A stretch of DNA of 64,000 nucleotides from Telmatactis stephensoni (lineage: Eukaryota; Cnidaria; Anthozoa; Actiniaria; Isophelliidae), in the NCBI GenBank assembly GCA_029948255.1, contig JALIZF010001504.1, positions 186,001 to 250,000 of the forward strand, read 5' to 3'. A model generated the notes under the pieces. The model worked only from the letters and a program-made list of their open reading frames with translations. It made no database searches and was not told the DNA's origin. Positions 1 to 12,062 of the stretch are shown one piece after another (within the stretch, counting starts at the first letter, position 1; the number at the start of each line of letters is the position of its first letter). The position numbers and the translations under genes were made by a program.

Positions 1-479
1 TTGGTATCAAAGTTTTCCTGAACGAACTGATTGGTTATCTAGAAATGTCACCTTACATCAAGAACAGATCTATCTCGGTATGTTGTCATATAATACCCAA
101 CTTTCGATTTTTGGATGAGTGGTAGCGAACAATAGGGTCAGGTTGGGCTCAGAGGGAATAAAATGCTTATTCCGATTTTCCCATTGTTTGACCGGAGCCT
201 CGTTTTAAACGGCTTTGTGCGCGATCTCTCAACCAAAATATCAAAGGTTCGCTATTTAAGCACCTTATTGGCGAACCATTATATGGATATTGAATGAAAA
301 TGATGAAAATATCAAAATGAGACCACGTTTGTTCTTTGGTAATATTTAGTGAATAAAAATGCGATTTCCTTGATACTAAATCCACTGAATGAAAACTCGT
401 ATCTAAGCAGCTTACAGTCCCTTATTTCATTGCATGATACCAAGGTTATTTCTATAACTTCGTTCTTTCTTTTTTTCAG

Positions 480-1473
480 AAACAGTCTGAGGTAATTGCA
501 ACGTACGCCTTGTGTGGATTCAGTAACTTCTTAGGCCTGGGAGTTCTTCTTGGAGGACTGGGCCCTATGGCACCAAATAGAAAGAGGGACATGGCAAAGA
601 TAGCAATAAGGACCCTAATAGGTGCCAATATTGCATGTTTTTTAACTGCTTCAATAGCGGGTAAGTGTTTGTGGGTTGCAGTGAACTTCATCCAGAGATT
701 TCTCTTTAAAGCCGCAGGAACCGTCCGTTTTATGTTTGTTATTGTTTTATGTAAATGTAAACGAAAAAAAAGTTCTCCATCCACACGATCGTTTTCACTT
801 CGTTTTTGCCTGTCCTTATGAGATCGATGTAAAGGCTGTAAAAATGGCCTGGGCACTAATGAACATGCGCAAACTGTGTTTACCTTACTTCAATAGAACT
901 GGATTATATAAAATGAGTCACATGGTCCAGCGTTTTCGAAAAGAAACGTTGACGGAGAAAACGCACACGCGCATGCGCGGGCTTTCGCGCGGCCGCGTCT
1001 TGATCACAGGAATGGCGAGCAATATTTTTTAGTTTCCCCATGTCATATCTTTGAGCTTAATTTTGATTGCTGGAGAAAACAGAAAAGTTCTGGAAGAAAA
1101 AGACAGGCAATAAAATGTACTAAAAAGTCCTTCACCTCATTTTTTGGGACTAGGTTTTGCTTCTGTGGCTCGAGTTTCGCCAGCAAAGTTTTGTTTGTTT
1201 GACTGCCGAATGTTTTCATTGAGAACAACATTGAAGAGGACTGGGGAAGTGCGCATGCGTGATAAATTTTACCGCGGTGTCCATGGTGATGTAAATTATT
1301 TGACCATTTTCACGGGAAAACAATCTGACATAGAGAATTTTCTTGCGTTGACGGGCCTTAAGAGCTATGTTTTCTTTGCAGGTTTTCTGTACGATAGCTC
1401 AATGGAATCCATTGGTTTACCAAACACGAACTCGACGATTGGCAATAATACTTCATACAACTCCACTTTATAA
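480..1473 (+). CDS. SLC28: Concentrative nucleoside transporter (SLC28/CNT family), last two coding exons, 5' part outside window
   Basis: Two exons splice in frame: 480-660 (acceptor tttttttcag, donor gcgg|gtaagt, ending in phase 1) and 1382-1473 (acceptor tttctttgcag, stop TAA at 1471). The first encodes the typical C-terminal CNT block: SEVIATYALCGFSN, then a Gly-rich GVLLGGLGPMAP stretch, a basic NRKRD loop and a hydrophobic helix ending SIAG. The family imports nucleosides with Na+ or H+ across the plasma membrane, and this block forms the last transport-domain helices. The last exon adds a short Asn/Ser-rich tail with several N-x-S/T sites. The upstream exons lie before the window. Bases 1-479 are intron, with no coding potential seen. 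The 721-bp intron between the exons shows nothing recognisable. Family assignment is firm; which SLC28 paralogue is not known. Confidence 0.88.
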
Positions 1474-3889
1474 ACGCTGTAAATATTTTTTTGAAGAAAC
1501 ATTATGATTTATAGCTATGCAATGTAAATATTTGCCATTGACCTTTGCTTTTTTAACATAATAATAATCGTTATAAAGCTAGTGTATACAGTCTATAGGC
1601 TATAGGCGGAGCTCTTAAATTATTCATATTGATGAAGGGAGAAGGAAGGGAAGGGAGAAGGAAGGGGAAAAAAGGCCTAATTCAATTATCATTGGGGAGG
1701 GAATTTTGACTCCATTTATGTTCGTGGAAGTCATTCTTTAAGACCACGAACTGTTTAATTATATTTCTCGGGGAAGGCAATGTTTTTTATGGGTTTTTCA
1801 TCGCCATTGTGTGCTCGATCGAAGCAAGACGATATAAAGTTGCGTTCCAATGTTCTCCTCTTCAAAGAGTTAAAATCTCTTTAAAAGGCCACATGATATC
1901 GCTAAAATTTCTGGTGAATCGAAATGTTGCTTTCTTTACGCAGACTTCTGACATTATATCAAACATATTATATCCGACATCATCGCCACTACTCACAAAG
2001 ATATCTGAATGGGAATCGAAAGCTCTAGTTACCCTATTTAGACCTAGAACTAGACGTGTGTATACAAGTCCTTAAAACATAATAAAACTAGACGCACAAT
2101 GGTGCGTTTACTCGTGCCCAGCTCAAGGAATTGAGCCAGCTTGGGATACCTGTGGTCTTACATAAGCTAGATGCCAGCCATCAGTTTATTTGCTTGGTTG
2201 CCCATCCAATTTGTAATATTTTCAAATAATAAAATTTAAGTGTCTAATGTATTCTAGAGTTACTTTGCAGATGAAAGAAAGAGGACTATTTGGTTTGTAT
2301 TAGTAATGTTGTTACTGAAAACAAAAGAAAACAAAAAGATTTACAGTCTCCTATTAGTTAGCCAATTCTTTTACTAGCAAAGGAATGTGCTCGATTGCCT
2401 AAGCATCAATTTGGGGAACAATAAATCAAAATTTCTATGCACACACATTCCAGCTGACTAATTTTTTCTGGGGACGGGAGAACAGGATAATCCAGAGAAA
2501 ATGGGTAATCCTGCACTACCATTAGAATGAGGCTTGTGATTTGTTCAAACATTTCAGTAAAGAAAAAATATGTGGATTATGATGAACAATGCCTTTTGTT
2601 CTACATTTAATCTCTCTCCTTTGTTTTGTTTTACCATTCTTTGTTACTTGAACAAATCACAAGCACTGTTCTGACCGCAGTGTATTACTGGAGAAAAGCA
2701 CCAGAAACAAGGCAGAAAACAAATCCTTCAGCATTTAAGTTTCTCATCAAGTGATTTATTGCACCAATCTTCCTTTTATACATCTTCCTCATGAAAGACA
2801 GAGGTTATCATACAAACTTAGCTAATAAATGAGATACACCTCCCTGAAAACTTATTGTGTGAGTAATTTCTATACAGTTTCAAATAGATGTACGCAACAA
2901 AGACTTAACACAAAAATGTACTATAATAGCTTAGAGGTAGAATATCAAAATGAAATAAAAGGCATAAATTCTTGATAAGTACAACCAAACTCTTGGTTTG
3001 GGCTCCCTGTGTTTGCCTTTTTTCAAAATCAGCAAACTGGAAATATGAACGCTCTTGACTGCACAAGAAATATAATTCCAGAACTGATAACGCTTTGAAT
3101 CCTTCAAATTATTCTCTTAGTACCAAAGAGATTATTAGCACCAAACACAAATATCTTGACGAGTGAAAGACACTTTAGCCGGCTTTTAGTAAATCAAATC
3201 GAACATGGAAATATAATTCAACTGTCTCGAATCAAGAAAGTTTTGTCATTAACATGAAAATGCCAGTCATCTAAAAATTCCAAAAGTCTAAACAACAGAG
3301 GGATATAAATATATGTCTCAAACCAGCTTCGTCATGTTTTAGAAAGTGAGATTTGCAAGCTAACATTTGAACATAAGCTTAAGTTATCGTCGATTTGTAA
3401 GTCAATTTTGAATGAAGAAGCTTGAATTTACCTTGATTGAGACTCACGAGAGACTCCTATAACGCAATGGCTCGATCCAACTGCATTTATAGTGAAGTTT
3501 AAGTTATACTAAACATTCCTGACTCGTGAAAATAACTCTGTTTTGCTCAGAAAGTTTACTGCTTGATGCAAGTCAAACTGAGCTGAGTCATGTTGTCGCG
3601 ATGGAACGTGCGTGGCCTCGTTTCCATGCCTGCCTAATTTGCATACACATTTGCGACTACGACGAAACATAGATAGATAGATTGAACGGTAAACCTAGAC
3701 TCGTGCCGGCCTACGGCCTGGGCACGAGTAACAAAGACTACAGCGAAGGAACTGTCTCGTCTTAGAGTTAAAGGTTCATCGCCAGCTCTTGTATAGAACC
3801 TACACGTTTGGACCTAGCAGTCCCTCGTAACATAGCTCAATCCACGAGTTATGTTGCCATTGGTTGATTTATTTTTAGCGCTGACTCAT
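1474..3889. other. Intergenic, no gene seen; contains transposon-terminus sequences
   Basis: After the transporter stop the sequence is AT-rich and holds no convincing exon. At 2078-2200 there is a repeat (actagacgcacaatggtgcg, then actcgtgcccag, then acctgtggtctt) that recurs at 16250-16290 and 16738-16800. At 3699-3729 the same CTCGTGCC motif appears in the opposite orientation inside a short hairpin. The two ends could bound an element of about 1.6 kb, but no transposase was seen between them. Confidence 0.5.
3699..3729. repeat. 31-bp hairpin terminus, actcgtgccGGCCtacGGCCtgggcacgagt
   Basis: Near-palindromic sequence with inner arms GGCC/GGCC and outer arms actcgtgcc / gggcacgagt. The same 31 bases occur as the reverse complement at 52664-52694, at the 3' end of the glycosyltransferase gene. 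This marks it as the terminus of a dispersed non-autonomous element. The flanking sequence ggtaaacctag is also shared between the two sites. Confidence 0.7.
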
Positions 3890-4123
3890 ACAGAGTCACT
3901 GCATGGCGTTCGCATGCGCATTAAGTTCTTTTGACCTTCCATATCGTCTTTCTCACGGCGTTTCACTGAATTGATTGCAAACGCCGATGTGTAATCGACT
4001 ACAAATGGAATAACACGAAGTCAGAGGCATTTCAGTGAATATTTTTCGATATTTTCGTCGATACTCTCGGTAAATTAAAGTTTCAGTTTGACTTTTCAAA
4101 GCCGGAAGAAATTCGACTTCAAG
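3890..4123 (+). promoter_or_regulatory. Promoter / non-coding exon 1 of HEPN paralogue copy 1
   Basis: This block aligns with 21590-21895 upstream of copy 2. Shared segments include catacagagt, gcatgcgcattaag, ggcgtttcactgaatt, and ggaataacacgaagtcagag. It ends at a plausible splice donor (caag|gtgagg, 4123/4124), matching the donor of copy 2 (tcag|gtaag). An interferon-response-like motif, agtttcagtttgactt, lies at 4079-4094; copy 2 carries a better match at the same relative place. The transcription start is not defined. The following intron (4124-5081) contains an ORF at 4704-4934 that I consider non-coding. Confidence 0.6.
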
Positions 4124-4910
4124 GTGAGGCATGTTATCGTTGTTTATTACTTCTGAAATCTAATACATGTCTAGGCCTCCTAAAGTATGACCTGATATAC
4201 CAATATGATATCCAGTGGCAGCAGAAAAGCCGCATCATTGGCCAAGAAAGAGACACTGTTAAAAGAAAATTTTGTGGAATCCCGAGAAAGCATGAGCGTA
4301 TCACACAACAAAACGCTACTTGATATTCATGCAGAATTGATTACTCGAAGCCATTCTTAAGCAAAGCGTTAAGTAGGCTTGAGAAAGGTGGACTAAGCTA
4401 CACCGAAAAGTCGCCACATACGTAGGGAACAAACAAGATGAAAAAACCGATAATTTTGACACTAACGATGAACAACACCTAACAAAGAAAAGTTACAGAA
4501 CAAACATTGATCTTGTCTAAGCGGTTTTGCCGAGTCTCAGCAAGACAGCAAACATTGCTTCGATGAATGGTTAATCCGACCATTTAGGAAAAAAAGACTT
4601 GCTGTTTTGATTTGAAAATACATCATAAATTAGCATTGGAGCTATATATACAGTGAAATGAGCCGGATGACACATTTATATTTCAGTATGTTTATCACTC
4701 AAAATGGTGCAGCTTGATGATACTGTTTCGTGGCAACGACTATTGAAAAACTGCTGCATTTTAGTGATCAGTCTAGATGTAAAACTATTAAAGCGGTACA
4801 ATTTTGTTAGTAAAAAGTTTTTATTTTCCGACAATTTTTTACGCCTTTGCTTTGAAATATTTTTTGTCCACCGAGACGTAGTTTCGGGAATCAGTGATCC
4901 ACGAAGTCGA

Positions 4911-5015
4911 AAGTTGTGGGTTGTGATTGGTTAAAGGTATCGTCAACATTTGCTCCATGCTATTCTTCAGTCATGCTAATCATGCACTTTACTTCAAAAC
5001 ATTACAGACCACTCA
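4911..5015 (+). promoter_or_regulatory. Conserved intronic block upstream of exon 2 (copy 1)
   Basis: Twenty bases, gttgtgggttgtgattggtt (4913-4932), are identical to 22939-22958 in the intron of copy 2. Similarity continues through agtcatgctaat and cacagaccactcattt in both. The block contains an inverted CCAAT box (attgg). Intronic sequence elsewhere has diverged, so this may be a retained enhancer or an alternative promoter close to the start codon. Confidence 0.4.
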
Positions 5016-5090
5016 TTTGATAATGTTTAAATTCTGCTAGTTGATTTTGTTGAGTGAATTCACTTTCTTTTTAATTTGCAGGTGAAAAGC

Positions 5091-8000
5091 ATGGCGACAA
5101 GTTGTAATATCGATCTCATGCCATCAAAAGATAGAGACAATTTTATTCGACTAACTAGGCTACTAATCGCTGCAGGAACGCCGATTCTCAGAGAATTACT
5201 TCACAGTTATTATTCACCCCAAGAATTGTCCAGAGTATTAAATTCTCGAAGAAATGACGTTAAAAACTTGACAAAGCTTCAAAAAGAATTGTTGTTCCCT
5301 GAATCGGGTCTTCCGAACTCCACAAACTTTGATTTGACACTTTTGTCTAATTTGCTGCGAAACATTTGTTTCACTAATCAGCCCACCCGTGGATGGGACA
5401 AATTCCCTGAAGAAAATGATACCTCTGTTGAAGATGACGTTCACCGTATACGTCTGTATCGCAACAAAATCTATGCACATGTGCGAGAGCAAATGGCTTT
5501 ATTAACTGATGCCTTTGAAAAGTATTGGAAAGAAATTTCAAATGCATTGATCCGGATTGCCTCTAAATCTGGAACTATAAATGTGGATGAGCTAAAGGAG
5601 AAAATACAACGACTTAGAGATTCCAGACTGACGGAAGATGATATTTCAAAGAGCATGGAAGAGATTCAGGGCACATTAGCTCGTCAAGAAGAGACACAGG
5701 CTCGTCAAGAAGAGACACAGGCTCGTCAAGAAGAGACACAGGCTCGTCAACAAGAGACACTAGCTCGTCACGAACAGGCGCTGACTCATCATGGTGATAC
5801 TTTGTCTAGCCTTGGCGCCCAAGTAAGTCAAACCCAAACAGAAGTGAAAAGCCTAAACGATAAAGTCTTGAAAATAGAAGCCGCACAAACCTCCAAGCCA
5901 AGTTCTATTAATATCACTGCAGAAAACGTAACACAGAACATACAGAACATAAGCGGTGACCATTATAGCACATATAATATGCACTTTAAATCGAAGTCGC
6001 GGCCTGATTTTCAAAGCCTGGGAACGGAAGCAACGAGTCTAAGTGGGACAGTTTTTTCTTCATCGTCTGTTCCAGCACCTCCGCAGCATAGAGTTGGAAA
6101 CCAAACGTTCAACCAAGAACAAAGTGGAATTGATGATTCAGCTGATATCCCAGCGTTTTTTTCAATAGATAGCAATCAACAAATGGGTCAAGAACACCTA
6201 AGAGGATCTTACTTTGAATGTGCACCTTTTTCATCTCAAACACAAATGTCATCTCGGTCCCAGTGTTCAGTTTTGCCGCAGAAATCCCAGTCGCCCACCA
6301 TCAAGCCATCACCTGCACCAATCTATGCAAACTGGCAGTCAAGCCCTGAAAAGCAAAAACAGGAAAACAATGGTGAGAAGATAAATCACTTTCTTTTACT
6401 TGGAATATTTCGACTACCAACAGCCACTGCGAACAGTAAAGTACAAAGATCTAATGCACTAACAAAATTACTAGTTTAATAAACAAGATGGGACTTAGTG
6501 ACTGCTGACTGCTCGTTCAAACTTGGCTTTAATTATTTATGTAATAAAAAGCCTCTGAGATTTTCCTTTTGTTGTTGTTGTTGTCTTGATGGTTAGTGGT
6601 CATCATAAAAACTACCATACATCAAAACTACAAAAATTAGAAATCTTGAACGAACAGGGACAGCCCACTCCCTGTTTGTTTATTCAACTTAACTTGTAAA
6701 TATATTTGTTAGCACGATAGAGTTTCACTATACTGTTCGCATGCAGTGGATGACTGCAGATAGTCGAAATATTCAAGGTTTTCAATGTTCTATCTGACGT
6801 ATGCAACTATTACGATTCGTTTGTTTATTGCTTACATCGACTTTAGTAAATTATTACTGCTTACTTCGTTACTGGAGTTGTTAATTTTGTTTTGATTCAG
6901 ATGATCCGGTTCTTCATATCAAGGTTCACGTTCTTGGAAACACAACGTTTCATCTTGGACAACTGATCTCGAAGAGGAAACATTCTGATGATGGTGATGG
7001 ATTGCGTAATTACTTAGAATGCGAAAGGCAACTTAGAATTACGGAGGTACATTCTGCGGCCCAGACTCAGGGCCCTCCTTCGCCCCTCTTTTTCATTTGG
7101 GCTTCCTGTGTCATGGTAAGGGCATCCATATTTCATCCACATAAGCTCACGGCCCTTCGCGACACAGGAAACCCAAATAAAAAAACCCGAGTGGTGAAGG
7201 AGGACCTAGAGTCTGGACTAATTCTGTATGAACTAAATAACCCCGCCACACGCACACCGCACAGTTGTAGTAACGGTACACAAATAAACGACATACATCC
7301 AGTATATATTATTAATAAAATCTACATCCCTTAAGATTGATGACAAACAAAGTGGGTTCTGCTCCATTGGCGTCTCCACGCGAAATATGTCCTCTCTGGA
7401 GGATTTATGGCGGGACTGTATGTCAACCAATGACTTAAAACTGTACCTCAAAGGAACAGTTTTGCCTGAAGACTTTGGTGCCGACATCGAAGTTAGTATT
7501 GATGGGAAAGAGTATGGAGCTTGTTGTAAAAGTCTCAAACAAAGAGGTAAATTAATGTTGTACCAAAGAATGTTTTGCGTGCCCTATAGTAAACGTCCTA
7601 TAGTAGATTTGAGGGCAGATATATTCGCGCAGCTTGTTTTTAATCGTTTAAAAAACCTTTGCTGAATCCGGAGGAGGTGACTCCAATTGTTTATATTAGG
7701 CGCGATGTGACGTCACGGATGGCGTACATTGCAACCAAAATGCTTCGAAAAGCAGATTCCAAAATGTAGTTGAAAATGCACTTTTAGAAATTCCTTAAGA
7801 CATTCACCTTCACTTCTGCAATATTGATATTGCTTTACAATCAATCTGTGTCAATCTTGTCTGTGACACCAATCTGACGATAAATAGGGTTCAAAACAAA
7901 GGAAAGTTGAAGAGCTTGTCTTGTTCAGTTCCCGCCTTTTTTCGTTCTTCGAGGAGAAGGACGATTGGGCGAGCGAGAGTTTTTTCTCGAAGTTTTAGAG

Positions 8001-11000
8001 CATTTTGAATCCTGGAAAAAGTTCCACGTACTCGTAAGTAATAGACCTTTTGCCTGAGCTTCGAATTTCTACAGTTTTGCGTAACAATCCCGTTTTTGTC
8101 TCCTAACATATTGTGTCAGATTTGTATTTTGTTTTTCCTGAACGACTCAGCTCAGTAAATACACCGATATTAATTGTTTTGAACTTCTTTTTGCTCTTTG
8201 TTAATTAGTGATCATGAATGATAGCAGTTAAAAACATTTTTCTGTTTTGTCTTAATTCGATAAATCTCAATCAAATACATTGGGCTTCCTGTGGTAAATA
8301 GCTACATTATAAAAGTACTATAAAGAGATGAAATAGATATTTTGAAAAAAAAATTGAGAATTTGTTAAGGTTTGTGCATATTCATACTTTTGATAATCTC
8401 CTGTGATTTTGCTACATTTTTTAGATCCAGATGTCATTTTATTGGTTCTGCAGTCGGTTCTCAAATTGAACCCCACTTACCGTAATGCCCCAAAACTGCT
8501 TTGATCCATACAAGTAAACCATATGTCATTGTCCTTCTTACAGACTAGATATTGCAGAGCAACACATTTTAATTGTTTAGTCTTCATGGTAATTATTGTT
8601 TTGGATGTTTTCATCTGGAATAAAGTAGGTAGTATTGAATGATCGATCTTTATACTATTTACAAGTATTCGGTATTTTGCCAGTGCATGCAAACAACAGT
8701 TTTCTCTTAAATGTTAACTGATGCAAATTGAAGATAGATATAGAAAATCAGTTAGTTGGCATACAAAGTAGAAAGAACACAAGGAATACAGTTTTCGAAT
8801 TTAAATTGAAGATCAGATTTCTGTATAACAACTCTACTTTACATGCAAGAACACCTTTTTGCTGCATTTATAATACAACACAATACAACTTTATTATTTC
8901 TCCCTTGGGGATTTTCAGAATAATATTACAAATTTATAAATAAAATCTAATTATAATAATACTTGTTACATGCAATTCGAAAATTAGAAACAATGAAAAA
9001 CTTTTAAAAACGAGAAGAGATTTGAACAAACTATTTATAAAATGTTTCAGTGCCCACTAAGTTCTTCTTTGGCTTTTTTCTTAAGGTAATTCCGTCGAAA
9101 TAAAACTAGAAATGGAATTCTCATAAAACTTCACACAGTGATAATTTTTGAGTTGCTTATCCCAAAAATGAATTAAAAAATGGGGGTCACCGTAGCCGTT
9201 TTTGCGCTAGATTGCTTTGAAGTACACAATCTTTTGTGTCTTGAGGGCTCAAGATTCGAAGATCAAAATCGTGTCAAAAATAATTAATTTCTTAAATCTG
9301 AGCAGTGCTAGTTGACTAATATGAGCTCATTTTCTCTGCTTGGGCAATAGCCTAGTATTATGATACAATAAATTGTTGTAAAAATGCGTTTGCTACAAGA
9401 AAAAACGTAAAATTGGTTGATAGTACGTGCCCTTGAAGCAGCGTGAAAGCACCTTCCGACCACACGTTTTATAAAATATCTAAAAAACTGGAAATGGAAT
9501 CTTGACTATAATTATATATATGATAGAGAACCTTATTACCGTTGATTTGCAAAAATAAAAAGAATAGTTGCCCGTGCTCGTTTCCGCGCTACGACGCGCT
9601 AAAGTGTGAAACAAGACGTCTAAACAGCCTGTGACCGAAGAGGACTGAGGCGAGTAACCACTAAACCGCCTCTTAGAGCGTGTCTACTGTTCAAAACTTC
9701 ATAAGACTAAAGCTTTCATCATTTTAAGTCAAATATATATCTTTTACAATCAAACAAATCAAAATAGGCTGAACTATGCTATGCGCAGTAGAAATGCGCA
9801 CTGCAAAACTACGGAATTACCTTAAATAAAGAGAGGGATGGGGACTTCTTTGTCTGCTCTGAGAGACAGTTCCAGGACTTGATTGCTCTGAAGAAGAATC
9901 CGCGCTGTGCTGTGGATGTGCGGCACTGTGAAGCACGTAGGTCTGCTTTTCTCCGCGTGTTATAGGTATGGATATCTGAACATCTTACAAACTTTGAGCT
10001 GAGGTATGTTGGCGCTAAGTTGTTCGTGCATTTATATACCAGGATGACATCACGCAAACGTAACATGTTTTCAACAGTTAGCCAACCAAGGTCCTCCAAA
10101 ATTGGATGTCAAATTCTTTATTCTAGACCTAAATTAACATGAGCTGTAATTACACAGATGGACTGAAATAGATTTTAGGTAAAAAAGAAGTTCATATTAA
10201 AATTGGCTAACTATATATCCGATGATAAGTGTTAGAACCAGTTTTTCGAAGTTTTTGTACTAAAATTATTGGGCAGTTTTAGAACAGAAATTCTTATTTT
10301 TCAACTGTCATAAATTCTAAACGAAAACTACATCATCAGAAACACATAAGGGAGTTGAAACGTGTAACACGGGTTCCATGCTCCGGAATATTCAAATTAT
10401 GCAAATGAGGCAAAGGCGCTTTTTGACCATATTTGGAAAATGAAAACTTGGCCAAAAATATATTTTGTAGCTTTTCTTTGTAATTTTTCGGTCATTATTA
10501 AAGTATATTTTGCATTTTTGATGACTTTGGACATCCTAAAGTGCAACTTCGTACTCTGAAAAGAAAGTTTACGATCAGCTCCAAATGTTGAGTTCTCAAG
10601 GCAAACAGTAAGTGGATTTACAAAGCATTTTATCGCTCTTTCAGCTACTTTAATTTAAACACATTCAGAACAAACAAATAAACAACGTATTTAGTGTCTA
10701 CCTAAGCGCTTCTATTTATTTGAATTTTTCTAAATAATGACTGTCTGTTTACAAGTATAAAATCTCTGTAAAATTTCTTCATATTCGAGGTTACGATTCA
10801 AGCGTTTCCTTACCAGAAAATTGCCCTGGCTTGGCCTCCGAGTCTTCACAATTTAGTCAGTTACCTTGAAATAAAATTCTGTTTCGTTTTGAACATGATT
10901 TGATCACTATAAGCTGCTGGAAAGTGAGCAACATGTAGATGGGAAATTGTTCCGCCATTTTTTGAAGGTCATATCATTACCAAATATGGTCATAAAACGC

Positions 11001-12062
11001 TTGTTTTGCTCATTTGAATATTCCGGAGCATGGAACCAAAGAAATGTACTGTTGTTACACGTTTCAACCCCTTATGTGTTTCTGACATCATCTAATAGGT
11101 ACATGAGACTTTTTGACATCACATTTTTATCTTCTATAACATGCATGCCCTTTACCTTGAAACGTTTTTCTTCAGCTGTTGTCCTTCAAAGCATAAAAGT
11201 TCTTCTCGTTCAAATTTTGCAGACATATCTTGTTTTCTAACTTTATTAACAATGTTTGGATGGATCATCTTTACGAAACGTGACATACATAATTTTCAAT
11301 GACCTAATTATACGGGAAACGTTTTTGAAGCTACAAATCCATCAACAGAGTCCACCTGCTTTGAAAACCTGCTTTGAAAACGTTCGTTGAGTTCTTCGTC
11401 CGCTTTCTTGAAAGCAGATTTTGAGACGACACAGGTTACGAAAAAAACTCAAACGTATACCATTTCTTCGCTCAAAAACGTTCATACAGATAAATTTCCG
11501 TTAAAATCTTCAAATTGTTATGAGTTTTTCAGAAATATACTTGGAAGTTTTGGGTGTAAAACCTGCAAAGAAAACCTGTGAATTGCAATCTCCTTCTTTA
11601 GCTGCCACGGACCCGGTTGTTCGAAAGCCGATTAGCGCTAATCCGAGGTTAACTCTAAAGAAAACATTCGGAGTTAATCCTGGGTTAATTACGCTAATTA
11701 ACTTTCGAACAACCGGGCCCTGATGTTGAAGCTCTGCCCGCCAACGTGACGTCACATCGCAAACATCACTCTACGAGGAGACGCTCCCTCCCTCATGGCT
11801 GGATTGAATTCTCGAGCGCATCGGTGAACTAAATCCAATTAGCTATTTGAAACCTAACAATAAAAACGAAACACCATTTACCGTGTCATACTGAATTATG
11901 AATAATACTAACAGATGTTCGAATTGCTTGTAACCAGATTTCAAAAGCACCGACAGAGCATGGCATTCTCAAAGTATTAGCCAGAGAGAGCAGCCGGATC
12001 TGTCCCAGAAGGAAAAGAATCAAAAATCAAAAAGTATGGAAGAACTATCCACATTGGTGTAA
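5091..12062 (+). CDS. HEPN (DZIP3-type) / heptad-repeat / TRADD-N-like protein, copy 1, lacking the zinc-finger unit
   Basis: Four coding exons splice in frame: 5091-6372, 6901-7046, 7336-7546 and 11938-12062, giving 587 aa. The ATG at 5091 follows acceptor tttgcag and matches the start of copy 2. Residues 10-160 resemble the HEPN domain of DZIP3-type proteins, with an RNKIYAH motif (R124, H130) fitting the Rx4-6H signature of HEPN ribonucleases. Residues 197-238 are six heptads from 21-bp tandem repeats, a likely coiled coil. A low-complexity Ser/Gln-rich linker follows. Exons 3-4 (residues 428-546) encode a TRADD-N-like region (…SLEDLWRDCMSTNDLK…). The last exon encodes DFKSTDRAW… to SMEELSTLV and stops, where copy 2 continues into a ZAP-type RNA-binding unit. 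The last intron is 4.4 kb against 163 bp in copy 2, expanded by transposons. It may be a functional short paralogue or an early pseudogene; no disruption was seen upstream of the stop. Confidence 0.72.
5679..5804 (+). repeat. 21-bp coding minisatellite (six heptad units)
   Basis: Units start at 5679, 5700, 5721, 5742, 5763 and 5784. The first three read gctcgtcaagaagagacacag with no change and the last three have drifted. Each encodes a heptad such as ARQEETQ. Copy 2 has only three units (23748-23810), so the coiled coil has grown or shrunk by whole heptads. Confidence 0.85.
7058..7215. repeat. Imperfect inverted repeat (MITE-like) in copy 1 intron 3
   Basis: Left arm ggcccagactcagggccctc… to tttgggcttcctgtgtc pairs with right arm gacacaggaaacccaaat… to gacctagagtctggac, about 55 bp each. 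The core TTGGGCTTCCTGTG recurs at several other places in the window (8280, 27614, 27877, 28019, 28514). Confidence 0.6.
9083..9824. mobile_element. Non-autonomous element with ttaaggtaattccgt termini
   Basis: ttaaggtaattccgt at 9083 is mirrored by acggaattaccttaa near 9810-9824. No coding sequence is visible inside. It lies within the enlarged last intron of copy 1 and abuts the LINE tail at 9826. Confidence 0.5.
9809..10099 (-). mobile_element. LINE reverse-transcriptase ORF, C-terminal tail (truncated)
   Basis: The minus-strand frame reads LGWLTVENMLRLRDVILVYK, then PTYLSSKFV, NTRRKADLRAS, GFFFRAIKSWNCL and SPSLSLFK. This is the conserved C-terminal segment after the RT domain of CR1/L2-like non-LTR retrotransposons common in cnidarians. 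The start is missing, so it is a dead 5'-truncated insertion in the last intron of copy 1. Confidence 0.75.
10325..11100. mobile_element. Non-autonomous DNA element with about 120-bp terminal inverted repeats
   Basis: The left end (cagaaacacataagggagttgaaacgtgtaacac, ggttccatgctccggaatattcaaat, tttttgaccatatttgg, up to about 10445) is mirrored at about 10965-11095. Arms are imperfect with small indels. No ORF with transposase character lies between them. Inserted in the last intron of HEPN copy 1. Confidence 0.7.
11594..11722. mobile_element. Short MITE, ccggttgttcgaaag termini
   Basis: The left arm ccggttgttcgaaagccgattagcgctaatccgaggttaa is mirrored by ttaatcctgggttaattacgctaattaactttcgaacaaccggg. 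A decayed relative (gctagcgctaatcctggg… ttaatcctgggttaattaatt… ttcgaatacc) lies at 28065-28150. Confidence 0.75.

Noticed and set aside
476..856. 126-codon minus-strand ORF
   Set aside because: Shadow of the SLC28 exon on the opposite strand.
4704..4934. 76-codon ORF in intron 1 of copy 1
   Set aside because: No counterpart in copy 2, no domain, no splice support.
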